Translations under genes and position numbers: made by a program
Assembly (NCBI GenBank): GCA_017549205.1
Contig: JAFYVH010000021.1
Location: 62,001-126,000, forward strand
Reading direction: 5' to 3'
DNA length: 64,000 bases
DNA from: Clostridia bacterium
Lineage (GTDB): Bacteria; Bacillota; Clostridia; UBA1381; UBA9506
The notes under the pieces: model-generated
Told to the model about the DNA's origin: nothing
Database searches by the model: none
What the model saw: only the letters and a program-made list of their open reading frames with translations
Shown: piece by piece, positions 6,883-13,979 of the stretch
Layout of the letters: the number at the start of each line of letters is the position of its first letter
Position numbering within the stretch: the stretch's first letter is position 1

Positions 6883-8043
6883 TTAAAGAGCCGCAATTGT
6901 CTCCATGACATATTCGGCAAATTCTTCACCGGTAGCACCTGTATCACGACCGGTAATAATAAGCTTTTTCTCCTGATACATGCAGATATCCAGTGCTTTT
7001 TCAAGCTTTTCAGAGAGGTCAGCATATCCAATGTGAGAAAGAAGCATAACGGCAGCACGAATCATGCTGCAGGGATCGGCATATTTATCGCGACCCTCTG
7101 CCACCATACGGGGTGCAGAGCCGTGAATGGCTTCAAACATGGCATAGCGCTTGCCTAAGTTAGCGCTGCCGGCGGTGCCAACACCACCCTGGAACTCGGC
7201 GGCTTCGTCAGTTAAAATATCGCCATACAGGTTAGGCAGAACCAAAACCTGGAACTGAGTCCGTCTTTTTTCGTCCACCAGCTTGGCGGTCATGATATCA
7301 ATATACCAATCGTCTAATTCAATGCCGGGATATTCTTTAGCCACGTCTTTGCAGATGTTTAAAAACTTACCGTCAGTTGTTTTGATAACATTTGCCTTTG
7401 TAACGGCAGTTACTCTTGTTTTGCCGTTCTTTTTAGCATAGTCAAAAGCGGCACGGGCAATACGCTCGCTGCCTTCTTTGGTTGTTACGGTGAAGTCGAT
7501 GGCGAGGTCTTCATTAAAGTGGATGCCTTGGCTGCCCAAAGCATAGCCGCCCTCGGTGTTTTCACGGAAGAAAGTCCAGTCAATGCCTTGCTCAGGCACT
7601 TTAACAGGGCGAACATTGGCAAACAAATCAAGCTCTTTGCGCATGGCAACATTGGCGCTTTCAATGTTGGGCCAGGGGTCGCCGGCGCGAGGGGTTGTGG
7701 TGGGGCCTTTCAAAATAACATGGCAGGCCTTGAGCTCTTCTAAAACATCGTCGGGAATGGCTTTGCCGGCTTTAACGCGGTTTTCAATGGTTAAACCATC
7801 GATTTGACGGAAAGCAATTCGTCCCTTTTCAACCTCGTCTTTTAATAAATATTCCAAAATCTTCTGCGAAGCCTTTGTGATGGCCGGACCAATGCCGTCA
7901 CCGCCGCAAACGCCGATGATGATGGTGTCTAACTTGCTATAGTCTATAAAATCCTTTTGTGCTTTCATATTTTCAATGCGCACAAGCTGTTTTTCAATTA
8001 TTTCTGCAAATTTTTGGGTGGCCTCTAAAATGGCTTCTGACAT
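6883..8043 (-). CDS. icd: NAD-type isocitrate dehydrogenase
   Basis: A 386-residue member of the isocitrate/isopropylmalate dehydrogenase family. It has GGDGIGPAIT at the N-terminus, the substrate segment SANVAMRKELDLFANVRPVK, FRENTEGGYA, LPNLYGDILTDEAAE and FEAIHGSAPRM. It oxidises isocitrate to 2-oxoglutarate and CO2. The position directly after aconitase supports isocitrate rather than isopropylmalate. NAD rather than NADP preference is inferred from family resemblance. GGAGAG precedes the ATG. Confidence 0.9.
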   Translation of the reverse strand: MSEAILEATQKFAEIIEKQLVRIENMKAQKDFIDYSKLDTIIIGVCGGDGIGPAITKASQKILEYLLKDEVEKGRIAFRQIDGLTIENRVKAGKAIPDDVLEELKACHVILKGPTTTPRAGDPWPNIESANVAMRKELDLFANVRPVKVPEQGIDWTFFRENTEGGYALGSQGIHFNEDLAIDFTVTTKEGSERIARAAFDYAKKNGKTRVTAVTKANVIKTTDGKFLNICKDVAKEYPGIELDDWYIDIMTAKLVDEKRRTQFQVLVLPNLYGDILTDEAAEFQGGVGTAGSANLGKRYAMFEAIHGSAPRMVAEGRDKYADPCSMIRAAVMLLSHIGYADLSEKLEKALDICMYQEKKLIITGRDTGATGEEFAEYVMETIAAL

Positions 8044-8062
8044 GATTTTCTCTCCTTAGTTT

Positions 8063-9991
8063 TTACTGATTTTGCATCTTGATAAAGTTAATCAAACCAC
8101 CGGCATAAAGCATCTCTTTCTGGCGGTCAGACGCAGTTAAGATTGTAGCATACTTAATACCCTTTGTCAAGTTTTCAACCACAATTTCGTCCCCGGCTGC
8201 AATCTGTTCCGGCGCGTTTTTAATGGTCAATTCGTCGCCCATTTCAATGGTGTCATAATCGGCTTCGTTTTTAAAGACTAAGGGCAAAATGCCGGAGTTA
8301 ATCAGGTTTGCCATGTGGATGCGGGCAAAGGATTTTGCCAACACGCCTTTAATGCCTAAATAAAGGGGTGCCAAAGCCGCATGCTCACGGCTTGAGCCCT
8401 GACCATAGTTCACGCCGCCAATGATAAATCCGCCGCCGTTTGCTTTGGCGCGGGCAGGGAATTCGGGGTCACAGGGGGTCAGACAAAACTCTGCCAGATG
8501 GGGAATGTTAGAGCGGAAAGGCAAAAGCTTTGCATTTGAGGGCATAATGTGGTCTGTGGTGATGTTATCTTCTACCTTAATCAAGGATTTGCCTGAAATG
8601 GTTTCGGGCATTTTCTGATTTAAGGGGAAAGGCTTAATGTTCGGACCACGCACAACCTCTACATCGGCGCTGTTTTCGGCCGGTGCAATCACCATGTTGT
8701 CCCGGGCCAAGAACTGCTCGGGCATGGAAACAACCGGTGCTTCGCCCCATTCTCTCGGGTCAGTTAACACGCCGGTGATGGCGCTGACAGCTGCAGTTTC
8801 GGGGCTGACAAGATAGACTTTAGCCGAAACCGTTCCGCTGCGACCCTCAAAGTTACGGTTAAAGGTACGCAGAGAAACCGCATCGGTTTTTGGGGACTGA
8901 CCCATGCCAATGCAAGGTCCGCAGGCAGACTCTAAAATGCGGGCGCCGGCTGCCACCATATCGGCTAAAGCGCCGTTTTGTGCCAGCATGGTGAGTACCT
9001 GCTTGGAGCCGGGGGCAATGACAAGGCTCACATCGGGGTGAACGGTTTTGCCACGCAGAACAGCAGCCACTTTCATCATGTCGGCATAAGAGGAGTTGGT
9101 GCAGCTGCCAATGGCAACCTGATCCACCTTGATTTTGCCGATTTTTTCAACCTCAAGTACATTGTCAGGGCTGTGAGGCTGCGCTGCCAAAGGCTCGATG
9201 GAGGATAAGTCCACGGTGATTTCTTCATCATAAACGCAATCAGCATCTGCCGCCAAGGGTTTGTAGTCAGCCTCTCTGCCTTGTGCCTTTAAAAAGGCCA
9301 GAGTTGCCTCGTCGCTGGGGAAGATGGAGGTGGTTGCACCCAGCTCAGCACCCATGTTGGTGATGGTTGCGCGTTCGGGAACGGAAAGGGTTTTAACGCC
9401 CTCGCCGGTATATTCTAAAATTTTGCCAACGCCGCCTTTAACAGAGAGCGTGCGCAAAACAGTTAAAATAACATCTTTTGCGGTAACCCAGGGGCGCAGC
9501 TTACCGGTTAAGCGAACATTTAAAATTTTGGGCATGGTGATGTAATAAGCGCCGCCGCCCATGGCAACAGCTACATCAAGACCGCCGGCACCAATAGCCA
9601 GCATGCCCAGGCCGCCGCCGGTGGGGGTGTGGCTATCAGAGCCCAAAAGGGTCATGCCGGGCACGCCGAAGCGCTCCAGCTGCACCTGATGGCAAATACC
9701 GTTACCGGGACGGGAAAAATAGATGCCGTGTTTGCTGGTTACGGTTTGAATATATTTATGGTCGTCCGCATTTTCAAAGCCGGACTGGATGGTGTTATGG
9801 TCAATGTAGGCCACCGATTTTTTGGTTTTAACCCGGTCAATGCCCATTGCTTCAAACTGCAGATAGGCCATGGTTCCTGTGGAGTCCTGTGTTAATGTCT
9901 GGTCAATACGAATGGAAATTTCGTTGCCGGCAATCATTTCGCCGCTGACCAGATGATCTTTAATAATTTTTTGCGCTAATGTGTAACCCAT
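8063..9991 (-). CDS. acn: Aconitate hydratase
   Basis: A 642-residue aconitase of the single-chain mitochondrial-like class. Citrate and isocitrate are interconverted on a 4Fe-4S cluster; Cys ligands are visible in SCTNSSYADM and SACGPCIGMG. The N-terminal half carries GSDSHTPTGGGLGML and the C-terminal swivel domain carries YGQGSSREHAALAP. The start at 9991 has GGAGGAAA upstream. An in-frame extension of about 180 codons upstream overlaps the promoter and has no family match, so it was rejected. First gene of acn-icd-rex. Confidence 0.96.
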   Translation of the reverse strand: MGYTLAQKIIKDHLVSGEMIAGNEISIRIDQTLTQDSTGTMAYLQFEAMGIDRVKTKKSVAYIDHNTIQSGFENADDHKYIQTVTSKHGIYFSRPGNGICHQVQLERFGVPGMTLLGSDSHTPTGGGLGMLAIGAGGLDVAVAMGGGAYYITMPKILNVRLTGKLRPWVTAKDVILTVLRTLSVKGGVGKILEYTGEGVKTLSVPERATITNMGAELGATTSIFPSDEATLAFLKAQGREADYKPLAADADCVYDEEITVDLSSIEPLAAQPHSPDNVLEVEKIGKIKVDQVAIGSCTNSSYADMMKVAAVLRGKTVHPDVSLVIAPGSKQVLTMLAQNGALADMVAAGARILESACGPCIGMGQSPKTDAVSLRTFNRNFEGRSGTVSAKVYLVSPETAAVSAITGVLTDPREWGEAPVVSMPEQFLARDNMVIAPAENSADVEVVRGPNIKPFPLNQKMPETISGKSLIKVEDNITTDHIMPSNAKLLPFRSNIPHLAEFCLTPCDPEFPARAKANGGGFIIGGVNYGQGSSREHAALAPLYLGIKGVLAKSFARIHMANLINSGILPLVFKNEADYDTIEMGDELTIKNAPEQIAAGDEIVVENLTKGIKYATILTASDRQKEMLYAGGLINFIKMQNQ

Positions 9992-10021
9992 GATTTTCCT
10001 CCTCAACATTACAATAGTATT

Positions 10022-10050
10022 ATTGTATCTTATTTTCACAGCCATGTCAA
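10022..10050 (-). promoter_or_regulatory. Promoter of the acn-icd-rex operon
   Basis: Minus-strand TTGACA (10050-10045), 17 nt, TACAAT (10027-10022). ACAATA-GTAT-TATTGT at 10011-10026 is a perfect inverted repeat over the -10 and start region and could be an operator. It is not a clear Rex box. Confidence 0.82.
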
Positions 10051-10117
10051 TAAAATCAGGGCAAAAGATGCTGAAAAAGTGGCATAAAAGGGTGAAATTG
10101 ACCAGGGCGGGACAGAC

Positions 10118-10146
10118 TTGCACTTTTTGTGCAGATGTGGTAAAAT
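10118..10146 (+). promoter_or_regulatory. Promoter of the HAD hydrolase gene
   Basis: TTGCAC (10118-10123), 17 nt, TAAAAT (10141-10146), about 30 nt before the start codon. Confidence 0.7.
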
Positions 10147-10177
10147 GGTGGCAGAAAATTTTGGATTGGAGAAAGAC

Positions 10178-10747
10178 ATGAATTGCTATGATTTTGACAA
10201 AACCATATATAAAAGTGACAGCAGTTGCGATTTTTACCTTTTTTGCCTGAAGCGGTATCCTGCCGTTATCAAGCACTGGCCGGCACAACTTGGTGCACTT
10301 ATCCGTCACTATGTTTTTCACAGCATCAGCAAAACAGCCATGAAAGAGGTGTTTTACCGCTATTTTCGTGAAATTTCCGATATGCAGGCGGCGCTTTCCG
10401 AGTTTTGGGCCGCTCATTTGCACAAAGTGAAGGATTTTTACAAGGCGCAACAGCAACCGGAAGACGTGATCATTTCCGCCTCGCCGGAATTTTTTCTCAA
10501 GCCTGCCTGTGAGGCTTTGGGCATTGTGCATTTAATCGCCTCACCGGTGAACAAAAAAACGGGAGCCTATGAAGGTGAAAATTGCCACGGAAAAGAAAAG
10601 GTACGCCGTTTCAGAGCGCTGTTCCCCGAGGCAGAGGTGGATGCCTTTTATTCGGACTCTCTGTCCGATACCCCCATGGCAGAGCTTTCTAAAGATGCCT
10701 ATCTGGTTAAGGGCGACAGCATCATGCCTTGGCCGGAAAAGGTGTGA
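10178..10747 (+). CDS. HAD-superfamily phosphatase (phosphoserine-phosphatase-like)
   Basis: A 189-residue protein starting MNCYDFDKTIY. The DFDKT motif holds the nucleophile and acid Asp (the second Asp of DxDxT is at the expected place). The motif II Ser is in VIISASPEF, a Lys in GKEKVRR and the acidic motif IV in YSDSLSDTPM. The helical cap follows motif I, as in HAD-IB enzymes. Substrate unknown. GGAG lies upstream of ATG 10178; an upstream ATG in the same frame lies at the promoter and was rejected. Confidence 0.85.
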   Translation: MNCYDFDKTIYKSDSSCDFYLFCLKRYPAVIKHWPAQLGALIRHYVFHSISKTAMKEVFYRYFREISDMQAALSEFWAAHLHKVKDFYKAQQQPEDVIISASPEFFLKPACEALGIVHLIASPVNKKTGAYEGENCHGKEKVRRFRALFPEAEVDAFYSDSLSDTPMAELSKDAYLVKGDSIMPWPEKV

Positions 10748-10752
10748 AAGAA

Positions 10753-10841
10753 GGTGGGGCGTCGGGGACGCCGCCCCTACGATTATGGGAGAGGGAAAAC
10801 GAGGCGCCCTATACGCCGCCCCTTACAATAATGTAAGGAAA
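10753..10841. repeat. GC-rich double palindromic intergenic element
   Basis: Two related units follow each other: GGGGCGTCGGGGACGCCGCC with CCTACGAT, then GAGGCGCCCTATACGCCGCC with CCTTACAAT. Each can fold as a short hairpin and ends CCCTAC or CCTTAC, like the other dispersed elements. Confidence 0.65.
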
Positions 10842-10855
10842 TTAAAAGGGTAAAA

Positions 10856-10890
10856 AGAAAGTCGAAGTTAATTTAACTTCGACTTTTTAT
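10856..10890. terminator. Bidirectional terminator
   Basis: Stem AAAGTCGAAGTTAA / TTAACTTCGACTTT with a minimal loop and a T run, between the converging HAD and TM2 genes. Confidence 0.85.
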
Positions 10891-10891
10891 T

Positions 10892-11227
10892 TTAAAGAAA
10901 CGTCAAAACAATATTAAAGTTTAAATTTTTTGTCCTTTTTGCGATTGTAAACCAATCAGCAAGCGTTAAAATGCCACAAACACCGCCGGTTAGAAGTTTT
11001 AACATACCCATGCCGGTATCGCAAATCATAAATCGGTCAATTCCAAAAACGCCCAAAAAAAGAGAAACAAAAAACACAGTTTTAGGATTTTTTAAGCCTA
11101 ACGAACAAATGAGCAAAAACCGTTCTTCGCTTACAGAACGAAGTTCTTTTTTTAGGTACATAATTTTCTCTGCCGGAAAAAATTTTTGATTTATCTTAAA
11201 AAAATTATCAATTTTTTGTTGGTCCAA
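10892..11227 (-). CDS. TM2-domain membrane protein
   Basis: A 111-residue protein. The C-terminal half is a TM2 module: two membrane helices (VFFVSLFLGVFGIDRFMI and KLLTGGVCGILTLADWF) joined by the GIDRF...GMLKLLTGG turn. The soluble N-terminus begins (L)DQQKIDNFFKINQKFFP, as in clostridial homologues. TTG at 11227 is taken as the start because GAGG lies 9 bases upstream and homologues begin here; a longer version would reach into the promoter. Divergent from an XRE gene. Function unknown. Confidence 0.85.
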   Translation of the reverse strand: MDQQKIDNFFKINQKFFPAEKIMYLKKELRSVSEERFLLICSLGLKNPKTVFFVSLFLGVFGIDRFMICDTGMGMLKLLTGGVCGILTLADWFTIAKRTKNLNFNIVLTFL

Positions 11228-11276
11228 TTTTAAAAACCTCATATAATCTTGACACATAGTGAATGTCATTGTGGGT

Positions 11277-11305
11277 AGTATAACATGATAGACTAAATTT
11301 GTCAA
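11277..11305 (-). promoter_or_regulatory. Promoter of the TM2 gene, with candidate operator repeats
   Basis: Minus-strand TTGACA (11305-11300), 17 nt, TATACT (11282-11277). Two AATGTCA direct repeats, at 11262-11268 and 11312-11318, flank the divergent promoter region and may be XRE sites. Confidence 0.75.
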
Positions 11306-11332
11306 GCACTAAATGTCAAAAAGGTGATATGA

Positions 11333-11578
11333 ATGTTTAAAAACAAATCAAAAACGGGAAAAAACAATATATGTGGCGAAAAGGTTTATTGTTTAAGAAA
11401 ACAACAAGAACCAAAAATGTCACAGCGAATTTTGGCAGAAAAGCTGCAACTGAAGGGTATTGATGTGGACAAAAATGCCATTCAGCGTATTGAAAGCGGC
11501 GAACGGTTTGTTACGGATATTGAAATAAAAGTGTTGGCGGAGATTTTTGATATATCCATTGATGAGCTTCTAAAGTAA
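11333..11578 (+). CDS. XRE-family HTH regulator
   Basis: An 81-residue protein. After a basic N-terminus with NNICGEKVYCLRKQ comes the HTH core MSQRILAEKLQLKG and DKNAIQRIESGERFVTDIE. This subtype is frequently paired with TM2-domain genes in Clostridia. An AAGGTG RBS precedes the ATG. It probably controls itself and the divergent TM2 gene. Confidence 0.9.
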   Translation: MFKNKSKTGKNNICGEKVYCLRKQQEPKMSQRILAEKLQLKGIDVDKNAIQRIESGERFVTDIEIKVLAEIFDISIDELLK

Positions 11579-11579
11579 T

Positions 11580-11610
11580 AAGGCTGAACGAATTTCGTTC
11601 AGCCTTTTAT
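11580..11610 (+). terminator. Rho-independent terminator (AAGGCTGAACGA type)
   Basis: Stem AAGGCTGAACGA (11580-11591) / TCGTTCAGCCTT (11595-11606), 3-nt loop, T run. The same 12-bp arms occur at 13033-13059. Confidence 0.88.
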
Positions 11611-11639
11611 TATGGGAGAGTTTCTAATTAACTCTGTTT

Positions 11640-11676
11640 TAGGGGATGGCGTCCTCGGCATCTCGCCAGCAAGGGA
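11640..11676. repeat. Fragment of a GTAGGG-type element
   Basis: TAGGGGATGGCGTCCTCGGC resembles the left end of the 4592-4663 element (GTAGGGACAGGCGTCCTCG). The matching right end is missing. Confidence 0.5.
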
Positions 11677-11744
11677 TTAAGATTAATCTAAAAACATAAA
11701 AAACGCTATATATTTTTCGATTTATTAAAATTTTGTACAGCCTG

Positions 11745-12617
11745 CTATCTGTTCGATCTTCCGGTTAGGTATATTTCAACTGAATCAAATTTTTCTTTAT
11801 ACACTGCAGAAACCTCATTTATTTCCATCATTCCAGCCTTGATTTCGTAATCGTCATCTGTACAATAACCCCAATCATAATCAACGACTTTGCCTCTGTA
11901 TTTAAATAAAATAGTATATTTTACAAACTTGGCAGGTTTCTTTCCGTTGTTTTTAACTTGAAGAATAACCTTTTCATTCGTTATCGAATGAGTAAATTCT
12001 AATTTTGATACACAATCTTCATAGTATTTTTCCTCATTTGCAGTGATTGTGTACTCATATTTTTCAAAAGGCTCATCGTTGTTAAAAACAAACGCAATTT
12101 CACTCCCGGGGCCAAATGCATTTTCAGACTGATTTTTTGCGCCTACAATTTTTCCTGAGTTGTCTTTAAACGAAATTTGTATTCTTGGTGAAAAGGTATA
12201 AGCGGAATTGTTTTTTATGATAATAGCAATATAATTACCGTAATCTGTTTCCCAGTAATATTCATTTACCACGCTAATTTCATTTGCCGTGGAAGTGGAG
12301 TCAAAACCGGTGGCAACATTTTCTGATTTTTGATTTGATAAAAGAACCGTGTTTGTTTTGTTGTCCCACTTAACATTAATGTCTAAAGCGTTTGCAACGG
12401 CACGAACCGGCAAATATGTTGTGCCATCAATAATGAAAGGCTCAACATAATTACCATTAGCATCCTTAGGCCGTATTTCTTGCCCATTTAGAGAAATTTT
12501 TATGTTATTGTAAAATATCACAGCAGTTTCTTTGATTTGCTTTGCAAAAACAGTTCCGCTTGTCAATGTTACACCAATCAACACGCCAGCAATGAAGCCT
12601 TGTAATCTTTTTTTCAT
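11745..12617 (-). CDS. Secreted protein with copper amine oxidase N-terminal-type domain
   Basis: A 290-residue protein with a signal peptide (MKKRLQGFIAGVLIGVTLTS, cleavage probably after VFA). Residues about 30-95 form the stalk-type domain found in Gram-positive surface proteins: KISLNGQEI, FIIDGTTYLPVRAVANAL, VKWDNKTNTVLL. The remaining 190 residues are beta-rich, with no catalytic motif seen. The domain name does not imply amine oxidase activity. RBS GGAGA before ATG 12617. Divergent from an XRE gene. Confidence 0.85.
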   Translation of the reverse strand: MKKRLQGFIAGVLIGVTLTSGTVFAKQIKETAVIFYNNIKISLNGQEIRPKDANGNYVEPFIIDGTTYLPVRAVANALDINVKWDNKTNTVLLSNQKSENVATGFDSTSTANEISVVNEYYWETDYGNYIAIIIKNNSAYTFSPRIQISFKDNSGKIVGAKNQSENAFGPGSEIAFVFNNDEPFEKYEYTITANEEKYYEDCVSKLEFTHSITNEKVILQVKNNGKKPAKFVKYTILFKYRGKVVDYDWGYCTDDDYEIKAGMMEINEVSAVYKEKFDSVEIYLTGRSNR

Positions 12618-12658
12618 TTTAATTCTCCATCCAAACAAAAAGACTTTTTATAGCCCAT

Positions 12659-12687
12659 ATTGTATCATATATAGCCTACCTTGTCAA
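12659..12687 (-). promoter_or_regulatory. Promoter of the secreted-protein gene
   Basis: Minus-strand TTGACA (12687-12682), 17 nt, TACAAT (12664-12659). Confidence 0.82.
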
Positions 12688-12695
12688 TACTAACA

Positions 12696-12709
12696 GACTA
12701 TAATTAGTC
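12696..12709. promoter_or_regulatory. Candidate XRE operator
   Basis: Perfect inverted repeat GACTA-TAAT-TAGTC. Its centre is a TATAAT-like -10 for the plus-strand XRE gene, so binding would autorepress. Confidence 0.6.
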
Positions 12710-12734
12710 CATAATGTTTATACGAGGTAGAAAA

Positions 12735-12977
12735 ATGGATACTTATACAACAGTTAAAAACAGACTTCTATGTTTATGTGAAGAAAAGGGGATTACGATT
12801 AATAAATTAGCTACTGAATCAGGTGTAGCTTCGTCAACTATTAAGAATATTTTATATGGGAAAAGTCAGAACCCCGGAATTGTAACCTTGAAAATGTTAT
12901 GTGATGGGTTAGGCATAACAATGGGAGAATTCTTTTCCACAGAAGAGTTTAATAATCTTGAGCAAGAAATAAAATAA
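12735..12977 (+). CDS. XRE-family HTH regulator
   Basis: An 80-residue single-domain regulator: NRLLCLCEEKGITINKLATE, SGVASSTIKNILYGKSQNPG, then LKMLCDGLGITMGEFF. This is the common Firmicute Cro/C1 type. GAGGTAG lies ahead of ATG 12735; an ATG at 12714 lacks an RBS and was rejected. Divergent from the secreted-protein gene. Confidence 0.9.
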   Translation: MDTYTTVKNRLLCLCEEKGITINKLATESGVASSTIKNILYGKSQNPGIVTLKMLCDGLGITMGEFFSTEEFNNLEQEIK

Positions 12978-13004
12978 GGAACGACACACAGGTCGTTCCC
13001 TACG
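12978..13004. repeat. Dispersed palindromic element, copy B
   Basis: GGAACGAC-ACACAG-GTCGTTCC plus CCTACG. Differs from the 3876-3901 copy at one base of the core. Confidence 0.75.
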
Positions 13005-13032
13005 GATTTAGGACAATTTGAGAACAAAAAGT

Positions 13033-13066
13033 AAGGCTGAACGAAAATCGTTCAGCCTTTTCATTT
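13033..13066. terminator. Rho-independent terminator (AAGGCTGAACGA type)
   Basis: Stem AAGGCTGAACGA (13033-13044) / TCGTTCAGCCTT (13048-13059) with an AAA loop, between the converging XRE and mrp genes. Arms are identical to those at 11580-11606. Confidence 0.85.
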
Positions 13067-13081
13067 TATTATCAAAAACAA

Positions 13082-13921
13082 TTATTCCCTCTCGGGCAGG
13101 GATTTTAAAAGCTCTGCTGCCTCGCAGAACCAGGGGGCGTCTAAGCTTTCGATTTCGCCCTTGTCGCAAGCGGCGGCAATAGAGGGGTCAATGGGGAGTC
13201 GTGCCAAAACAGGCAGACCATGTGTGGCGGCGATTTCGTCAATGTGGCTGTCACCAAAAACGGCATAGTTCTTGCCGTTGTCGGGGCAGGTAAAATAGGA
13301 AAGGTTTTCCACCAAACCCAAAATGGGAATGTTCATCATTTCGGCCATCTTCACGGCCTTTGCCACAATCATAGAAACCAGCTCCTGTGGTGATGTGACC
13401 ACAATGATGCCGTCAACAGCGATGGACTGGAAAACGGTCAGGGGCACATCGCCGGTTCCCGGGGGCATGTCCACGAACATATAGTCAATGTCGCCCCAGA
13501 TGACATCGGTCCAGAATTGTTTAACAGTGCCGGCGATAACAGGTCCGCGCCAAACAACCGGGTCGGTGTCGTTTTCAAGCAAAAGATTAACAGACATAAC
13601 CTCCACGCCGTTTTTGCTGGGAACGGGGAACAAGCCCAATTCGTTGCCCGTCGCTTTTTCGGTTATGCCAAAGGCTTTGGGAATGGATGGGCCGGTGATG
13701 TCGGCGTCTAAAATAGCCGTCCGGTAGCCCTGGCGGTTCATGGTTGCGGCCAGAAGTGAGGTCACCAGGCTTTTGCCCACACCGCCTTTACCGCTGACAA
13801 CGCCGATAACCTTTTTAATCTGACTTAAGTCGTGGGGCTGTTCACGAAAATCCTTTGCGGCGTGCTGACAGCCCTCACAGGATTCTTTGGAGCAGGAAGA
13901 GTTGTTACATGATTTTGCCAT
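13082..13921 (-). CDS. mrp: Mrp/ApbC-family iron-sulfur cluster carrier ATPase
   Basis: A 279-residue P-loop ATPase of the Mrp/NBP35 group, which holds and delivers Fe-S clusters. The deviant Walker A GKGGVGKS is at residues 44-51, with DADITGPSIPKAFG and DMPPGTGDVPLT after it. A Cys-rich N-terminus (SSCSKESCEGC) and a C-terminal FTCPDNGKNYAVFG offer cluster ligands; the usual CxxC of the C-terminal region is reduced to one Cys. An RBS (GAGG) precedes the ATG. Clients such as aconitase, encoded nearby, are plausible but not shown. Confidence 0.93.
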   Translation of the reverse strand: MAKSCNNSSCSKESCEGCQHAAKDFREQPHDLSQIKKVIGVVSGKGGVGKSLVTSLLAATMNRQGYRTAILDADITGPSIPKAFGITEKATGNELGLFPVPSKNGVEVMSVNLLLENDTDPVVWRGPVIAGTVKQFWTDVIWGDIDYMFVDMPPGTGDVPLTVFQSIAVDGIIVVTSPQELVSMIVAKAVKMAEMMNIPILGLVENLSYFTCPDNGKNYAVFGDSHIDEIAATHGLPVLARLPIDPSIAAACDKGEIESLDAPWFCEAAELLKSLPERE

Positions 13922-13979
13922 TTGATTTTGCCTCTTTTCCTTTTATTAAAATAAAATTATTAACTTTTTTAAATTTGGT

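Noticed and set aside
9992-10531. N-terminal extension of aconitase by about 180 codons
   Set aside because: It overlaps a consensus promoter and has no aconitase similarity; a perfect RBS marks the start at 9991.
10569-10853. 94-codon frame overlapping the HAD gene end and repeat
   Set aside because: Out of frame with a well-supported gene and continuing through a palindromic repeat.
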